A stretch of DNA of 64,000 nucleotides from Pleodorina starrii (GCA_030267565.1 BRXU01000063.1:62001-126000), one strand, 5' to 3'; shown: positions 32,630 to 42,368, numbered from the stretch's first letter. The notes: generated by a model not told the origin, from the sequence alone. Made by a program: numbers and translations.

Positions 32630-33505
32630 ATGGTCCCGACTGCCGTGCCCCGCCCGCCCGCCCACCTGCGCGTCGTGGACCCCGCGAAGGCGCGCGCCGG
32701 CGCCGCACGGCGCCGCCGGACGGGCGCCCCCGAGTCCCCGCTGGCGCTCAAGCGGCGGGCCCGCCGGATCAACGCGGTGCTCGCGGAGGCCTACCCGTAC
32801 GCGGTCGCCGAGCTGGACTTCCGCTCCCCGTACGAGCTGCTCGTGGCCACGGTGCTCTCCGCCCAGACCACCGACGTGCGCGTGAACGCGACCACGCCGC
32901 GGCTCTTCGCCGCCTGTCCCACGCCGCGGGCGCTCGCCGAGGCGGACGAGGCCGAGATCCAGGAGATCATCCGCCCGCTCGGCTTCTACCGGGCCAAGAC
33001 CCGGGCCATCCGGAACCTGGCGCAGAAGATCGTGGACGACCACGACGGCGAGGTGCCCGGGCGGCTGGAGGACCTCGTCACCCTGCCCGGCGTGGGCCGC
33101 AAGACCGCCAACGTGGTGCTCGGCAACGCCTTCGGGATCCCCGGGATCACCGTGGACACCCACTTCGGCCGGCTCGCCCGCCGCTTCGGCTGGACCGCGG
33201 AGGAGGACCCGGTCAAGGTCGAGCGGGACGTCGCCGCCCTGTTCGATCCCCGCGACTGGACCGACCTGTCCCAGCGGCTCGTCTACCACGGGCGGCGCAT
33301 CTGCCACTCCCGGCGGCCCGCGTGCGGGGTGTGCCCCGTCGCGGACCTGTGCCCGTCCTACGGCGAGGGCCCCACGGACACCGCGCAGGCGGCGGCCCTG
33401 CTCAAGTACGAGTTCGCCCCGGGCCGGGAGGAGCTGCTGGAGCTGTTCCTCGCCGGGCGCAGCCGGGCCCAGCTGCAGGCCGACGGCTGGCCCCTGAGCT
33501 CGTGA
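32630..33505 (+). CDS. nth: Endonuclease III
   Basis: Bifunctional DNA glycosylase/AP lyase for oxidised pyrimidines. The 291 aa product has a basic N-terminal extension of about 45 residues and then the core: LSAQTTDVRVN, helix-hairpin-helix LPGVGRKTANVV with the catalytic Lys158, VDTHF with Asp176, and the four-Cys iron-sulfur loop C-x6-C-x2-C-x5-C (CHSRRPACGVCPVADLC). The family average is about 210-260 aa, so the start could be slightly further in, but the ATG at 32630 fits. Confidence 0.93.
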   Translation: MVPTAVPRPPAHLRVVDPAKARAGAARRRRTGAPESPLALKRRARRINAVLAEAYPYAVAELDFRSPYELLVATVLSAQTTDVRVNATTPRLFAACPTPRALAEADEAEIQEIIRPLGFYRAKTRAIRNLAQKIVDDHDGEVPGRLEDLVTLPGVGRKTANVVLGNAFGIPGITVDTHFGRLARRFGWTAEEDPVKVERDVAALFDPRDWTDLSQRLVYHGRRICHSRRPACGVCPVADLCPSYGEGPTDTAQAAALLKYEFAPGREELLELFLAGRSRAQLQADGWPLSS

Positions 33506-33549
33506 GCGGCACCGACCACCGACGACGCGACCACCGAGGAGGACGGCCC

Positions 33550-34296
33550 GTGGGCGACGCCTACCAGGACCTGCTGCGCGTGGCCCGCAGCGGCCGGCAG
33601 CTGCGGATGGAGGACCGCGAGCCGTGGCGGATCGGGCAGATCGACGAGAACTACCGCCGCTCGGCCGTGCTCATCCTCTTCGGCGCGCTCGACGACCTGC
33701 CCTCGCGCGCCGCCGAGCACGCGGAGGGCGTGGGCCGGGACCTCGACGTCCTCCTGGTCCAGCGGGCTGCGACGCTGCGCTCCCACCCCGGGCAGGTCGC
33801 CTTCCCGGGCGGGCGCCTGGACCCCGAGGACGGGGACCTGCACGAGGTGCTGTCCGTGCCCGGCGGCGAGGTCAGCGCCGCCCACGTGCGCGCGGCCGTC
33901 CGCGAGGCCGAGGAGGAGACCGGGCTGGACCCGCACGGGGTGGAGGTGCTCGGCGCCCTGGCCCCGGTGCCCCTGCCGGTCTCCAACCACCTCGTCACCC
34001 CGGTGCTGGGCTGGTGGCGGGACGTCTCGCCGGTGGACGTCGTGGACCACGCCGAGTCCTCCCTCGTGTTCCGCGTCCCCGTGCTGGACCTCATCGACCC
34101 GGCCAACCGGCACACCGCGACCGTCACGCGCGGCCGGCAGACCTACCGCTCGCCCGCCTTCACGGTCCCCGTGCCCGGCACCGCGTCCACCGTGACCGTC
34201 TGGGGGTTCACCGGAGTGCTCCTGGACCGGGTGCTCACGGCGCTGGGCTGGGCCGTGCCCTGGGACACCGGCCGGGACCTGCCCGCACCGCTGTAG
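33550..34296 (+). CDS. CoA pyrophosphatase-like NUDIX hydrolase
   Basis: NUDIX hydrolase of 248 aa similar to NudL/NUDT7 CoA pyrophosphatases, which cleave CoA to 4'-phosphopantetheine and 3',5'-ADP. The signature LRSHPGQVAFPGGRLDPEDGD precedes the catalytic part of the NUDIX box, AAVREAEEETGLDP. The GTG at 33550 follows GAGGAGG; the frame runs further upstream only as a shadow of nth. It lies 44 bases after nth, as in many actinobacteria, and is probably co-transcribed. Confidence 0.85.
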   Translation: MGDAYQDLLRVARSGRQLRMEDREPWRIGQIDENYRRSAVLILFGALDDLPSRAAEHAEGVGRDLDVLLVQRAATLRSHPGQVAFPGGRLDPEDGDLHEVLSVPGGEVSAAHVRAAVREAEEETGLDPHGVEVLGALAPVPLPVSNHLVTPVLGWWRDVSPVDVVDHAESSLVFRVPVLDLIDPANRHTATVTRGRQTYRSPAFTVPVPGTASTVTVWGFTGVLLDRVLTALGWAVPWDTGRDLPAPL

Positions 34297-34405
34297 CACG
34301 CCCGGGGGCATGACGCCGCCCCGGACGCAACATTGCCGGCGCCGCGGCAAGCGGACTTACCATTCCAGGGTCCCCCGTGCCCACGACCCCCCGAGGAGGC
34401 TCCCG

Positions 34406-37400
34406 GTGGCCTCGCCCCCGCCCGGCCCCGAGCGGCCCCGGCTCGCCGAGCAGCTCAGCGCCGCGCGCCGCCGCCGCGGCCTGTCGGTCCGGGCGCTCGC
34501 GGCCTCCTGCCGGCTGCCGGCCAGCACCATCCAGGGTTGGCTCAGCGGGGCGCACCTGCCCGGCCCGGCCCTGCGCGAGGAGTTCACGGCCCTGCTGGAC
34601 GCCCTCGGGCTCACGGACGAGCGCCCCGCGGAGCTGTGGTGGGAGGACGTCAACCGTTCCCGCACCCCGGTCAGGCCGGACTCCACCCCGTACGTGGGCC
34701 TGCGCTCCTACCGCCCCGAGGACGAGACGCACTTCTTCGGCCGGACCGCCGAGGTCGCCGTGCTCGGCGAGCGGGTGGTGCGGCTGGTGGACGCCGGCGG
34801 GCCCCGCATCCTGGCCGTGGTGGGAGCCTCCGGCGCGGGCAAGTCCTCGCTGCTGGGCGCCGGGCTCCTCGGCCGGCTGCGGGCCGAGGGCGGGCCCCTG
34901 CACGGGTGGAGCGCCGTGGCCACGACCCCGGGCCTCGACCCGGTGCGCCGGCTCGAGGACGCCGTCGCGGCGACTCCGGACCTGCTCGTCGTCGACCAGC
35001 TGGAGGAGCTCTGGACGGGCGCCCGGGAGGCCGAGGAGCCCGGGCGGTTCCTGGACCGGCTCGCCGCGGCGAGCCGGGACCGGGTGGTCGTCGTCGGCCT
35101 CCGGGCGGACTTCTTCGGCACCGCGAGCCGGCACGCCGAGCTGCGCACCGCCCTGGAGCGCCCGGTGCTGCTGGGCGCGCTGACCCGCGAGCAGCTGGAA
35201 CGGATCGTGGTGGGCCCCGCCGAGGCCGTCGGCGCCCGCGTCTCCCCGGACCTGGTCGGGGTGATCCTGCGGGACGTCGCCCCCCGCGGCACGGAGGCCG
35301 GCGTGGGCCTGCTGCCGATGCTCTCCCAGGCGATGCTCGGCACCTGGGAGCACGCCCGCACCCGCGAGCTGACGGTGGCCGACTACCACGCGGCGGGCGG
35401 CATCACGGAGGCCGTGGAGCGGCGGGCCGAGGAGGTGCACGCCCGGCTGGGCCCGCGCGAGCGGGAGGTGGCCCGCGCGGTGTTCCTGCGGTTGGTGCGC
35501 GTGGTCGGCACCGGGACCTCCGCCACGGTCGTGCGCACCCCGGTGCTCCGGGAGGAGCTGCCGGAGGGCGGGGCGGCCGTGGTCGAGGAGTTCGCCCGCG
35601 CCCGGCTGCTGACCATCGACCGGGACGAGATCCAGCTCAGCCACGAGGCCCTGCTGGACCACTGGTCCCGGCTCAGCCGCTGGATCGAGGACAGCCGCCG
35701 CGACCTCTACGTCCGCCAGCAGCTGCAGCGGGCCACCCAGATGTGGCTCGCCAACGACCGCGACCCCCTCGCCCTGATCCCGCTGGGCCAGCTCGCCTCC
35801 TTCCGGGACTGGACCGGGGACCCGCGCCAGCAGGCGCTCCTGAGCTCGGCCGAGCGCGAGTACCTGGCGGAGAGCGAGCGCCACTACGAGGACGCCCTGG
35901 AGCGGCAGAAGCGCAGTGCCCGGGAGATCGAGCGGCGCGGCCACGTGGCCCTCGTCCTGCTCGCCCTGGCCGTCTGCGCGGCCGTGGTGGCCGGGGCGCT
36001 GGGCGTCCGTGCGGAGCGCTTCCAGACCGTCGCGGAGACCGCCCGCGACGAGGCGCTCTCCCGCCAGACCGCGCTGGAGGCCTCCCGGATCCGGGGCGAG
36101 TCGCCCAACCTCGCCTCGCAGCTGAGCCTCGCGGCCTACCGGATGGCCCCCACCCGGGAGGGCACCTCGGCCCTGATCGACGCCACCGCGGTGAACGCCC
36201 CGGAGCGGTGGCTCGGCCCGGACGGCGCGTCCCGGCTCGCGGCGCTGGACGACGGCTCCGTCGTCGCGCGCGCCGCCGGGGACGGCCTGCTGTCCGTGTG
36301 GCGGGACAGCGACCGGCTCGCCGAGAACCGGGAGGACCTCGCCGTCGTCGACGGCGCCCCCGGACTGAGCGACGTGGACCTCCTGGCGGTGGACGGGCGG
36401 GTCCTCGCGGCGGTGGGCGGGCTCGGGCACGTGAGCCTGTGGGACGTCACCGGGGCCCCGGCCCGGCGGCTGGCCGGGCTCGACGTGGGGGCGGGGACAC
36501 CGGTCAACGCGGTCGTCCTCTCGCCCGACGGACGGCAGCTGCTGGCCGGGGGGCGGGGCGAGGTGCTGCGCTGGTCGATCGAGGACCCCGGGGCCCCCGC
36601 GCCGCTGCCGGCCCTGGCGCTGGGGGAGGACGCAGACGTCCTGGCCCTGGCGGCCGCCCCCGACGGAACGGTCTACGCGGGCGGGACGTCCGGGGAGATC
36701 ACCCGGTACGCCACCGACGGCGCCCGCGCGCAGCGCCTCGACCCGGTGCCGACCGGGCGGGTCGTCCGGGCCCTGGACCTCGCCGACGACGGCGCGCGCC
36801 TCGCCGCCGGGCTGAGCGCCCGCGAGCTGCGCCTCTACGACGTCGAGGGGGAGCGGGTCTCCCGCTCCGGGACGCTCACGGACTTCGGCAGCTGGATCAG
36901 CGACGTCTCCTTCACCCCGGACGGCGAGGCCGTCGTGGCCGCCAGCTTCGACCAGAACGCCTACGTGCACCGGCTCTCCGACCTCGCCAGGATCGACTCC
37001 CTCCCCACCGCCGCCCGGGTCACCAGCGCGCTGCGCGTGGGCGAGCGGGTGCTCACCACCTCCCAGGACGGCACCACCCGCGCGTGGGACCGGCGCGGGC
37101 CCGTCATCCACCGGCAGGGCGAGCCCGTGTACCAGCTCTCCGTGGACCGGCAGCACACCGTGCTGAGCGCCGTCGGCGTCGGCCCCGACGTCGTGTCCCT
37201 CTTCGACCTCTCGGGCGAGGACCCCCGGCCGCTGCCGTCCCCGGAGGCCCCGCCCGGGGAGACCCTCTGGTACGCGGGGGCCGTGGCCCCCGACGCGTCG
37301 CTCGTCGCGGGGGGCACCGAGGACGGGGACGTCCTCGTGTGGCCCCTGGACGGGGGCCGCCCGGAGGAGCCGGAGCGCGCCGCGGCCATCGAGGCGGGCA

Positions 37401-38113
37401 TCACGGGCGCCGACGTCACGACGGACGCCGGCACGATCGCGGCGTGGTCCGAGGTGGGCTCCGAGATCGCCCTCCTGCGCCGCGGCCCCGAGGCGCCGCT
37501 CCGGCGGGTGGCCACGATCCCCGTCCCCGGCACGGAGGCCGCCCGGTTCGACGCGGACAGCACCCTGTTCGCCGCGGCGGACGACACCAACGGCGTGGAG
37601 CTGTGGGACGTGTCCGACCCCGCCGCCCCGCGGCGGGCCGCGGGGCTGGCCCTCGACTCCGTGGCCACCTCGATCGCGTTCTCCCCGGTGGCCGACCTCC
37701 TGGCCGTGGGCACGGAGGCGGGCCGGGTGCGGCTCTGGGACGTCGCGGACCCGTCCGACCCCCACCCCGTGGGCGAGACCTCGGACGCCCTGTCCTCCGT
37801 CAAGGGCCTGCAGTTCTCCGCGGACGGCACCCTGCTGGCCGGGGCCTCCGGCGACAAGTTCGTGTGGATGTGGACCGTGGGCGCCGCGGACCTCGACGTC
37901 TACGCGGCCCTGTCCGCCTCCGGCGACCGGATGAACGACGTGCGGTTCGTGGGGGACCGGCTGGTCGCCACCGGCGACGACGGCGTGGTGCGCAGCTGGC
38001 TGGTCCGGGCCGAGGACGCGGTCGAGGCGGTCTGCGCCAACCGGGGCGACCCGATCACGGAGGACGAGTGGCGCCGGCACGTGACGGGCGCCCCCTACCG
38101 GGACCTGTGCTGA
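34406..38113 (+). CDS. HTH-STAND NTPase-TM-beta-propeller protein
   Basis: Large signalling-type ATPase of 1235 aa, start GTG 34406 behind GAGGAGG. Domains in order: an XRE-like helix-turn-helix (about 12-65; RRRRGLSVRALAASCRLPASTIQGWLSG), the conserved YVGLRSYRPEDETHFFGR entry motif, a STAND ATPase of the nSTAND1 type with Walker A GASGAGKSS (about 140-148) and Walker B DLLVVDQLEELW (about 191-202), a winged-helix arm, a coiled segment, one membrane helix (about 513-532), and a WD40-like propeller (about 590-1215; repeats such as VVLSPDGRQLLAGGRGEVLRW). HTH would be cytosolic and the propeller on the other side. Function unknown; related STAND proteins act in regulation or phage defence. It sits inside an otherwise conserved block. 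Confidence 0.8.
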   Translation: MASPPPGPERPRLAEQLSAARRRRGLSVRALAASCRLPASTIQGWLSGAHLPGPALREEFTALLDALGLTDERPAELWWEDVNRSRTPVRPDSTPYVGLRSYRPEDETHFFGRTAEVAVLGERVVRLVDAGGPRILAVVGASGAGKSSLLGAGLLGRLRAEGGPLHGWSAVATTPGLDPVRRLEDAVAATPDLLVVDQLEELWTGAREAEEPGRFLDRLAAASRDRVVVVGLRADFFGTASRHAELRTALERPVLLGALTREQLERIVVGPAEAVGARVSPDLVGVILRDVAPRGTEAGVGLLPMLSQAMLGTWEHARTRELTVADYHAAGGITEAVERRAEEVHARLGPREREVARAVFLRLVRVVGTGTSATVVRTPVLREELPEGGAAVVEEFARARLLTIDRDEIQLSHEALLDHWSRLSRWIEDSRRDLYVRQQLQRATQMWLANDRDPLALIPLGQLASFRDWTGDPRQQALLSSAEREYLAESERHYEDALERQKRSAREIERRGHVALVLLALAVCAAVVAGALGVRAERFQTVAETARDEALSRQTALEASRIRGESPNLASQLSLAAYRMAPTREGTSALIDATAVNAPERWLGPDGASRLAALDDGSVVARAAGDGLLSVWRDSDRLAENREDLAVVDGAPGLSDVDLLAVDGRVLAAVGGLGHVSLWDVTGAPARRLAGLDVGAGTPVNAVVLSPDGRQLLAGGRGEVLRWSIEDPGAPAPLPALALGEDADVLALAAAPDGTVYAGGTSGEITRYATDGARAQRLDPVPTGRVVRALDLADDGARLAAGLSARELRLYDVEGERVSRSGTLTDFGSWISDVSFTPDGEAVVAASFDQNAYVHRLSDLARIDSLPTAARVTSALRVGERVLTTSQDGTTRAWDRRGPVIHRQGEPVYQLSVDRQHTVLSAVGVGPDVVSLFDLSGEDPRPLPSPEAPPGETLWYAGAVAPDASLVAGGTEDGDVLVWPLDGGRPEEPERAAAIEAGITGADVTTDAGTIAAWSEVGSEIALLRRGPEAPLRRVATIPVPGTEAARFDADSTLFAAADDTNGVELWDVSDPAAPRRAAGLALDSVATSIAFSPVADLLAVGTEAGRVRLWDVADPSDPHPVGETSDALSSVKGLQFSADGTLLAGASGDKFVWMWTVGAADLDVYAALSASGDRMNDVRFVGDRLVATGDDGVVRSWLVRAEDAVEAVCANRGDPITEDEWRRHVTGAPYRDLC

Positions 38114-38143
38114 GGCCCCTGCTGTGACCCGGGCCGGGGCGGC

Positions 38144-39892
38144 CTACTTGGCGTCCGCGTAGGACTCCACCACGGCCACGCTGACGGGGAACTCCACCGG
38201 GATCCGCCCGAACACCAGCCGGGCCGCCCGCTCCGCGCACTCGCGGACCAGCTCGGCGGCCCGCTCGGCGTCCTCCCGCGCGCAGTGCAGCACGACCTCG
38301 TCGTGCAGGAAGAACACGAGCTCGGCGTCGACCGCCTCCCGCGCCAGCGCCGAGCGGATGGCGCCCATCCAGCACACGGCCCACTCGGCGGCCGTGCCCT
38401 GGACCACGAAGTTGCGGGTGAAGCGGCCCTGCCCGCGGGCCATCGCCCCGGCGCGCCGCTCGGCCTCCTCGGTGGCGGTGTCCCGCTGCGTCGCGTCCCA
38501 CGCCGGGCCCGGCAGCGGGGACCAGCGGCCCAGGTGCGTGCGGACCTGTCCGCCCGTCTCGCCCACCCGGGCGGCCTGCTCCACGTAGTCCACGGCGCGG
38601 GGGAACATCCGCGCCAGGTGCGGCATGAGCCGGCCCGACTGGCCCGTGGTGGCCCCGTACATCGCGCCCAGCATGGCCACCTTCGCCTGGGGGCGCTCGG
38701 TCAGCTCCGAGCCCCGCTCCTCGCCGAGGTCGGCGATGGCCTGGTAGAGGTCCCTGCCGCGGGACGCGGCGGCCAGGGCGTCGTCGTGGGCCAGCGCCGC
38801 CAGCACGCGCGGCTCGAGCTGGGCCGCGTCCGCCACCACGAGCACGCGCCCGGGATCCGCCCGCACGGCGTCCCGCACCACGTGCGGGATCTGCAGGGCG
38901 CCCCCGCCGCGGGCCGACCAGCGGCCGGTGACCACCCCGCCCACCACGTACTCCGGGCGGAAGCGGCCGTCCCGCACCCACGTGGCCAGCCAGTGCCACC
39001 CGTTGGCGCTGAGCAGCCGCGCCTGCTTCTTGTGCTCCAGGACGGGCTCGATCAGGGCCTGGCGCCGGGCCGCCAGGCCGGGCACGGCCCGCGCCCACTC
39101 GACGAGCTCCCACTGCCGCGTGCTCGTCACGTCGATCCCCGCCGCCCGCATCGCCTTGAGCAGCTCCTGCGGGGAGTCCGGGTTCAGCCCCGGCGCGTGC
39201 AGCGTCTCCCGCAGCCGGGCCACGGTCTCCTCCATCCGCGGGGGGCGCTCCCCGGGCGCCGGCTCGGGGCCCAGGGCGTCCTCCAGCAGGGCCCGGTGGA
39301 CGTCCTCCCGCCAGGGCACCCCGGCGTGCTGCATCTCCGCGGCGATCAGCGCACCCTGGGACTCCGCGGCCAGCAGCAGGGTCAGCCGGCGGGCGTCCAC
39401 CGCGCCGGCCACCGCGGCGAGCTGCGCCCGCAGCTCGGCGGCCAGCACGGCCGCGTCGGGACCCGTGGCGCGGGGGAGGTCGAACAGGCTCGACTGGTCC
39501 TCGGCGGGGGACGGCGGCGGGAGCAGCCCGGGCGCCTCGTCGGCGGGCAGCGGCGGCAGCACCGGTTCGTAGGGCAGCGGGCCGTCGGCGCCGGACCCGT
39601 GGGCGGTGGCGGCCGTGGCGAGGATCGCCTGGCACAGCCGCAGGTCGTGGCAGCGCTCCACCCGGACGCCGGCGGCCAGCAGCTGCGGGTAGACGGAGCC
39701 CGTGCGCTCCCAGGTCCAGCGCGGCGGCGTGGACCCGGCGCGCCGGGCGGCCTCCTCGCGGTCGGCGACGAACGCCGCCAGCTCCCCGGCGGGCACGTCG
39801 ACGCCGGGCCCGTCCGGGTCCCCGGAGCCCGTCAGGCCCTGGACCCGGTGCCCGCCCCGGCCGTCCTGTGCTGGTCCCACCACGATGTGCAT
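38144..39892 (-). CDS. Family A DNA polymerase-like protein (exonuclease-polymerase type)
   Basis: Stand-alone family A polymerase of 582 aa, the actinobacterial type usually named bifunctional 3'-5' exonuclease/DNA polymerase. The polymerase half has all three motifs: VVADAAQLEPRVLAAL (A), KVAMLGAMYGATTGQS (B) and FFLHDEVVLH (C). The N-terminal half is only distantly exonuclease-like and I see no full set of its acidic residues. No 5'-nuclease domain is present. I chose ATG 39892 (MHIVVGP) over GTG 39910. It converges on the STAND gene. Role in repair is inferred. Confidence 0.8.
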   Translation of the reverse strand: MHIVVGPAQDGRGGHRVQGLTGSGDPDGPGVDVPAGELAAFVADREEAARRAGSTPPRWTWERTGSVYPQLLAAGVRVERCHDLRLCQAILATAATAHGSGADGPLPYEPVLPPLPADEAPGLLPPPSPAEDQSSLFDLPRATGPDAAVLAAELRAQLAAVAGAVDARRLTLLLAAESQGALIAAEMQHAGVPWREDVHRALLEDALGPEPAPGERPPRMEETVARLRETLHAPGLNPDSPQELLKAMRAAGIDVTSTRQWELVEWARAVPGLAARRQALIEPVLEHKKQARLLSANGWHWLATWVRDGRFRPEYVVGGVVTGRWSARGGGALQIPHVVRDAVRADPGRVLVVADAAQLEPRVLAALAHDDALAAASRGRDLYQAIADLGEERGSELTERPQAKVAMLGAMYGATTGQSGRLMPHLARMFPRAVDYVEQAARVGETGGQVRTHLGRWSPLPGPAWDATQRDTATEEAERRAGAMARGQGRFTRNFVVQGTAAEWAVCWMGAIRSALAREAVDAELVFFLHDEVVLHCAREDAERAAELVRECAERAARLVFGRIPVEFPVSVAVVESYADAK

Positions 39893-40035
39893 CCGGCCAT
39901 TGTCCTGCACGGGTCCGTCACGCTACGCCGGTGCCCGGACTGCACACGCCCGCGGGGCCGCCGGAAGCCGGTGGCCCGTCCACACCGGCGCCCCCGCCGG
40001 GCCGGCCCGGTCCCGCCCGCCCGGACAGTGGGGCC

Positions 40036-41130
40036 ATGAGCACCGCCGCCCACCTCTCCGCTCCGGCCCCGCCACGTCCGGGCACCGCGGCCCGCACGCG
40101 CACCGTGCGCCTCGTCAGCGACGACGCCGGGCTGCGCGCCACGGTCGAGCGCGTCTGCGCGGCCGCCGGCGCCGACCTGCTGGCCGATCCGCCCGGCGCG
40201 GTGGCCGCCGCCGCGCCGGGCACGCCCGCGGACACCGAGCTCGTGGACGTGCGCCACGCCGTGCGGGGGCGGGTCCGCCCGGGCACGGTGCTCGTGGGCC
40301 GGCCCGAGGACCCCGGGATCTGGGACCGGGCGGCCGACCTCGGCGGCTGCGCCGTGGCCGTGCTGCCCGACGCCGCCGGATGGCTCGCCGACCTGCTCAC
40401 CGCCCGGCCCGGCGGCCCCGCCGGTCCCGGCGGCACGGGCCGGGTGCTGGGCGTGCTGGGCGCCGTGGGCGGGGCCGGCACGTCCACGCTGGCGTGCTGG
40501 CTCGCCGACCGCGCCGCGCACGAGGACCGGCCGGCCGTCCTCGTGGACGCGGACCGCGCCGGCTGCGGCATCGACGTCCTGCTGGGCCTCGAGGACCAGG
40601 ACGGTCTGCGCTGGCCGGACCTGCTCCGGATCGCCGGGACGGTGCACGCCGAGCAGCTGTGGCCGGCCCTGGCCCGGACGGGACAGCTGCGCTGGCTCTC
40701 CTGGGACCGCTCCCAGCCGGACGGAGCCGCCGCGCCGTACGCCGGCGTGCTCGAGGCGCTGCGCCGGGCGGCTGCCCTCGTCGTCGTGGACCTGGGCCGG
40801 GCGGGGCCGGGCACGGCGGACACCGCGGCCCTGTGCGACGAGGTCCTCGTGCTCACGCCCCGGACGGTGCGCGGCGTGCTGGCCGCGCGGTGGGCCGCCG
40901 GTTCCCTGGCGGGCGCCACGGCCCGCCTGGTGCCGGCCGGGCTCAACGTGGCCGACGTGGACGACGCCCTCGCCGCCGCCACGACCGGTCTGCCCGTCGC
41001 CGGCTCCCTGCGCTTCTCCGGCGCGGTGCCGGAGGCCGCCGAGACGGGCCGGCTGCTCGAGGCGGGCCGCTCCCGGCGGCTCGCCCGGGACGTGGCGGGT
41101 CTGCTCGAGGCCGTGGGGGCCGCCACGTGA
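40036..41130 (+). CDS. CpaE-like / septum-site protein Ssd homologue (second Tad locus)
   Basis: CpaE-like protein of the actinobacterial helicase/secretion neighbourhood (Rv3660c/Ssd type), 364 aa. The N-terminus is an atypical receiver-like domain (about 22-125). The ATPase half has a degenerate P-loop, GAVGGAGTSTLACWLA (near 140-155), where the usual KGG...GKT lysines are missing, so nucleotide hydrolysis is doubtful. DADRAGCGIDVLLGLED and VVDLGRAG keep the fold. It starts a six- or seven-gene coupled operon and overlaps the next gene (GTGA). Confidence 0.85.
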   Translation: MSTAAHLSAPAPPRPGTAARTRTVRLVSDDAGLRATVERVCAAAGADLLADPPGAVAAAAPGTPADTELVDVRHAVRGRVRPGTVLVGRPEDPGIWDRAADLGGCAVAVLPDAAGWLADLLTARPGGPAGPGGTGRVLGVLGAVGGAGTSTLACWLADRAAHEDRPAVLVDADRAGCGIDVLLGLEDQDGLRWPDLLRIAGTVHAEQLWPALARTGQLRWLSWDRSQPDGAAAPYAGVLEALRRAAALVVVDLGRAGPGTADTAALCDEVLVLTPRTVRGVLAARWAAGSLAGATARLVPAGLNVADVDDALAAATTGLPVAGSLRFSGAVPEAAETGRLLEAGRSRRLARDVAGLLEAVGAAT

Positions 41131-42368
41131 GCGCCGCGCCGGCCGGTGCGGTGCCCGGTCCGCAGGCCGCGCTGCCGGCCGCCCTGCTCGACGACGTGCG
41201 GGACCGGCTGCTGGCCGCCCCCGGGCCGGTCACGGACACCGACATCGCCGCGGCCGTGCGCGCGAGCGGCCGGGTGCTCGGGGCCGCCGGCACCCTGCAG
41301 GCGGTGCAGGCCGTGCGCGCCGAGCTGACCGGTCTCGGTCCGCTCGAGCCGCTGCTGCCGCACCGGGGTCTCACCGACGTCTACGTCAACGGGCCGGACC
41401 AGGTCTGGCTCGAGACCGAGGCCGGGGTGCGCCGCGTCCCGTCCCCCTTCCGCTCCGACGCCGAGGTGCGCGCCCTGGCCGTGCGCCTGGTCACCGCCGC
41501 GGGACGCCGCCTCGACGCCGCCCACCCCTGCGTGGACGTCCAGACGGCCGCCGGCTACCGGGTGCACGCCGTCCTCCCGCCGATCTCCACGGGCGGGACC
41601 CTGCTCTCCGTCCGCTTCCGCAGCACGAGGACCCTGTCCCTGCAGGACCTCGTGGCGGCGGGGACCGTCCACCCCGGCACCGCCGAGCTCCTCGTGGGCG
41701 CCGTGCGCTCGGGCGCCAACTTCCTGGTCAGCGGCGCCACCGGGGCGGGGAAGACGACAGTCCTCAACGCCCTGCTCTCCTGCTCCCCGGCGCACGAGCG
41801 GATCGTGCTCATCGAGGACGCCGCCGAGCTGCGGCCCGAGCACCCCCACGTGGTCGGTCTCCAGGCGCGGCACGCCAACACCGAGGGCGCGGGCAGCATC
41901 GACCTGGCGGAGCTCGTCCGGCAGGCCCTGCGGATGCGGCCCGACCGGCTCGTGGTGGGCGAGTGCCGCGGCGCCGAGGTGCGCGAGCTCCTCACGGCCC
42001 TGAACACCGGCCACGCGGGGGCGGGCACCGTGCACGCCAACTCCGCCGAGGCGGTCCCCGCCCGGCTCTCGGCCCTGGGCGCCCTGGCCGGGATGAGCCG
42101 GGAGGCCGTGACGCTGCAGGCCGCGAGCGCCCTGGACCTGGTCGTCCACGTGGCCCGGGCGGGCGGGCGCCGCGAGGTCCGGGCGGTGTCCCTGCTCGAG
42201 GACCGGGCCGGCGCCCTCGTCTCCGTGCCCGCGGCGGTCCGGTCCCACGACGGCGTGCACCGCGGCCCGGGCTGGGACGGGCTGTGCGCCCTGCTCGACC
42301 ACCGGCCCGGCCAGGCGTCCCACCGCTCGCCCGACCCGGGCGAGGACCTCGCGGGAGGCCGGCCGTGA
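41127..42368 (+). CDS. tadA: TadA-family secretion ATPase (second Tad locus)
   Basis: Secretion ATPase of the second Tad machine, 413 aa from GTG 41127, which overlaps the previous stop. Core motifs: SGATGAGKTTVLNAL (Walker A, near 203-217), ERIVLIEDAAELRPEHPHV (Asp box), MRPDRLVVGECRGAEV (Walker B) and GTVHANSAEAVPARL (His box). It is about 100 residues shorter at the N-terminus than the CpaF of the first locus (2917-4449). It would power assembly of the DUF4244 pilin encoded downstream. Confidence 0.9.
   Translation: MSAAPAGAVPGPQAALPAALLDDVRDRLLAAPGPVTDTDIAAAVRASGRVLGAAGTLQAVQAVRAELTGLGPLEPLLPHRGLTDVYVNGPDQVWLETEAGVRRVPSPFRSDAEVRALAVRLVTAAGRRLDAAHPCVDVQTAAGYRVHAVLPPISTGGTLLSVRFRSTRTLSLQDLVAAGTVHPGTAELLVGAVRSGANFLVSGATGAGKTTVLNALLSCSPAHERIVLIEDAAELRPEHPHVVGLQARHANTEGAGSIDLAELVRQALRMRPDRLVVGECRGAEVRELLTALNTGHAGAGTVHANSAEAVPARLSALGALAGMSREAVTLQAASALDLVVHVARAGGRREVRAVSLLEDRAGALVSVPAAVRSHDGVHRGPGWDGLCALLDHRPGQASHRSPDPGEDLAGGRP

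Noticed and set aside
34235..38127. Two further long frames (about 1260-1280 codons) over the STAND gene, one antisense
   Set aside because: Only the frame from 34406 shows Walker motifs, a helix-turn-helix and propeller repeats; the others are GC-driven shadows.
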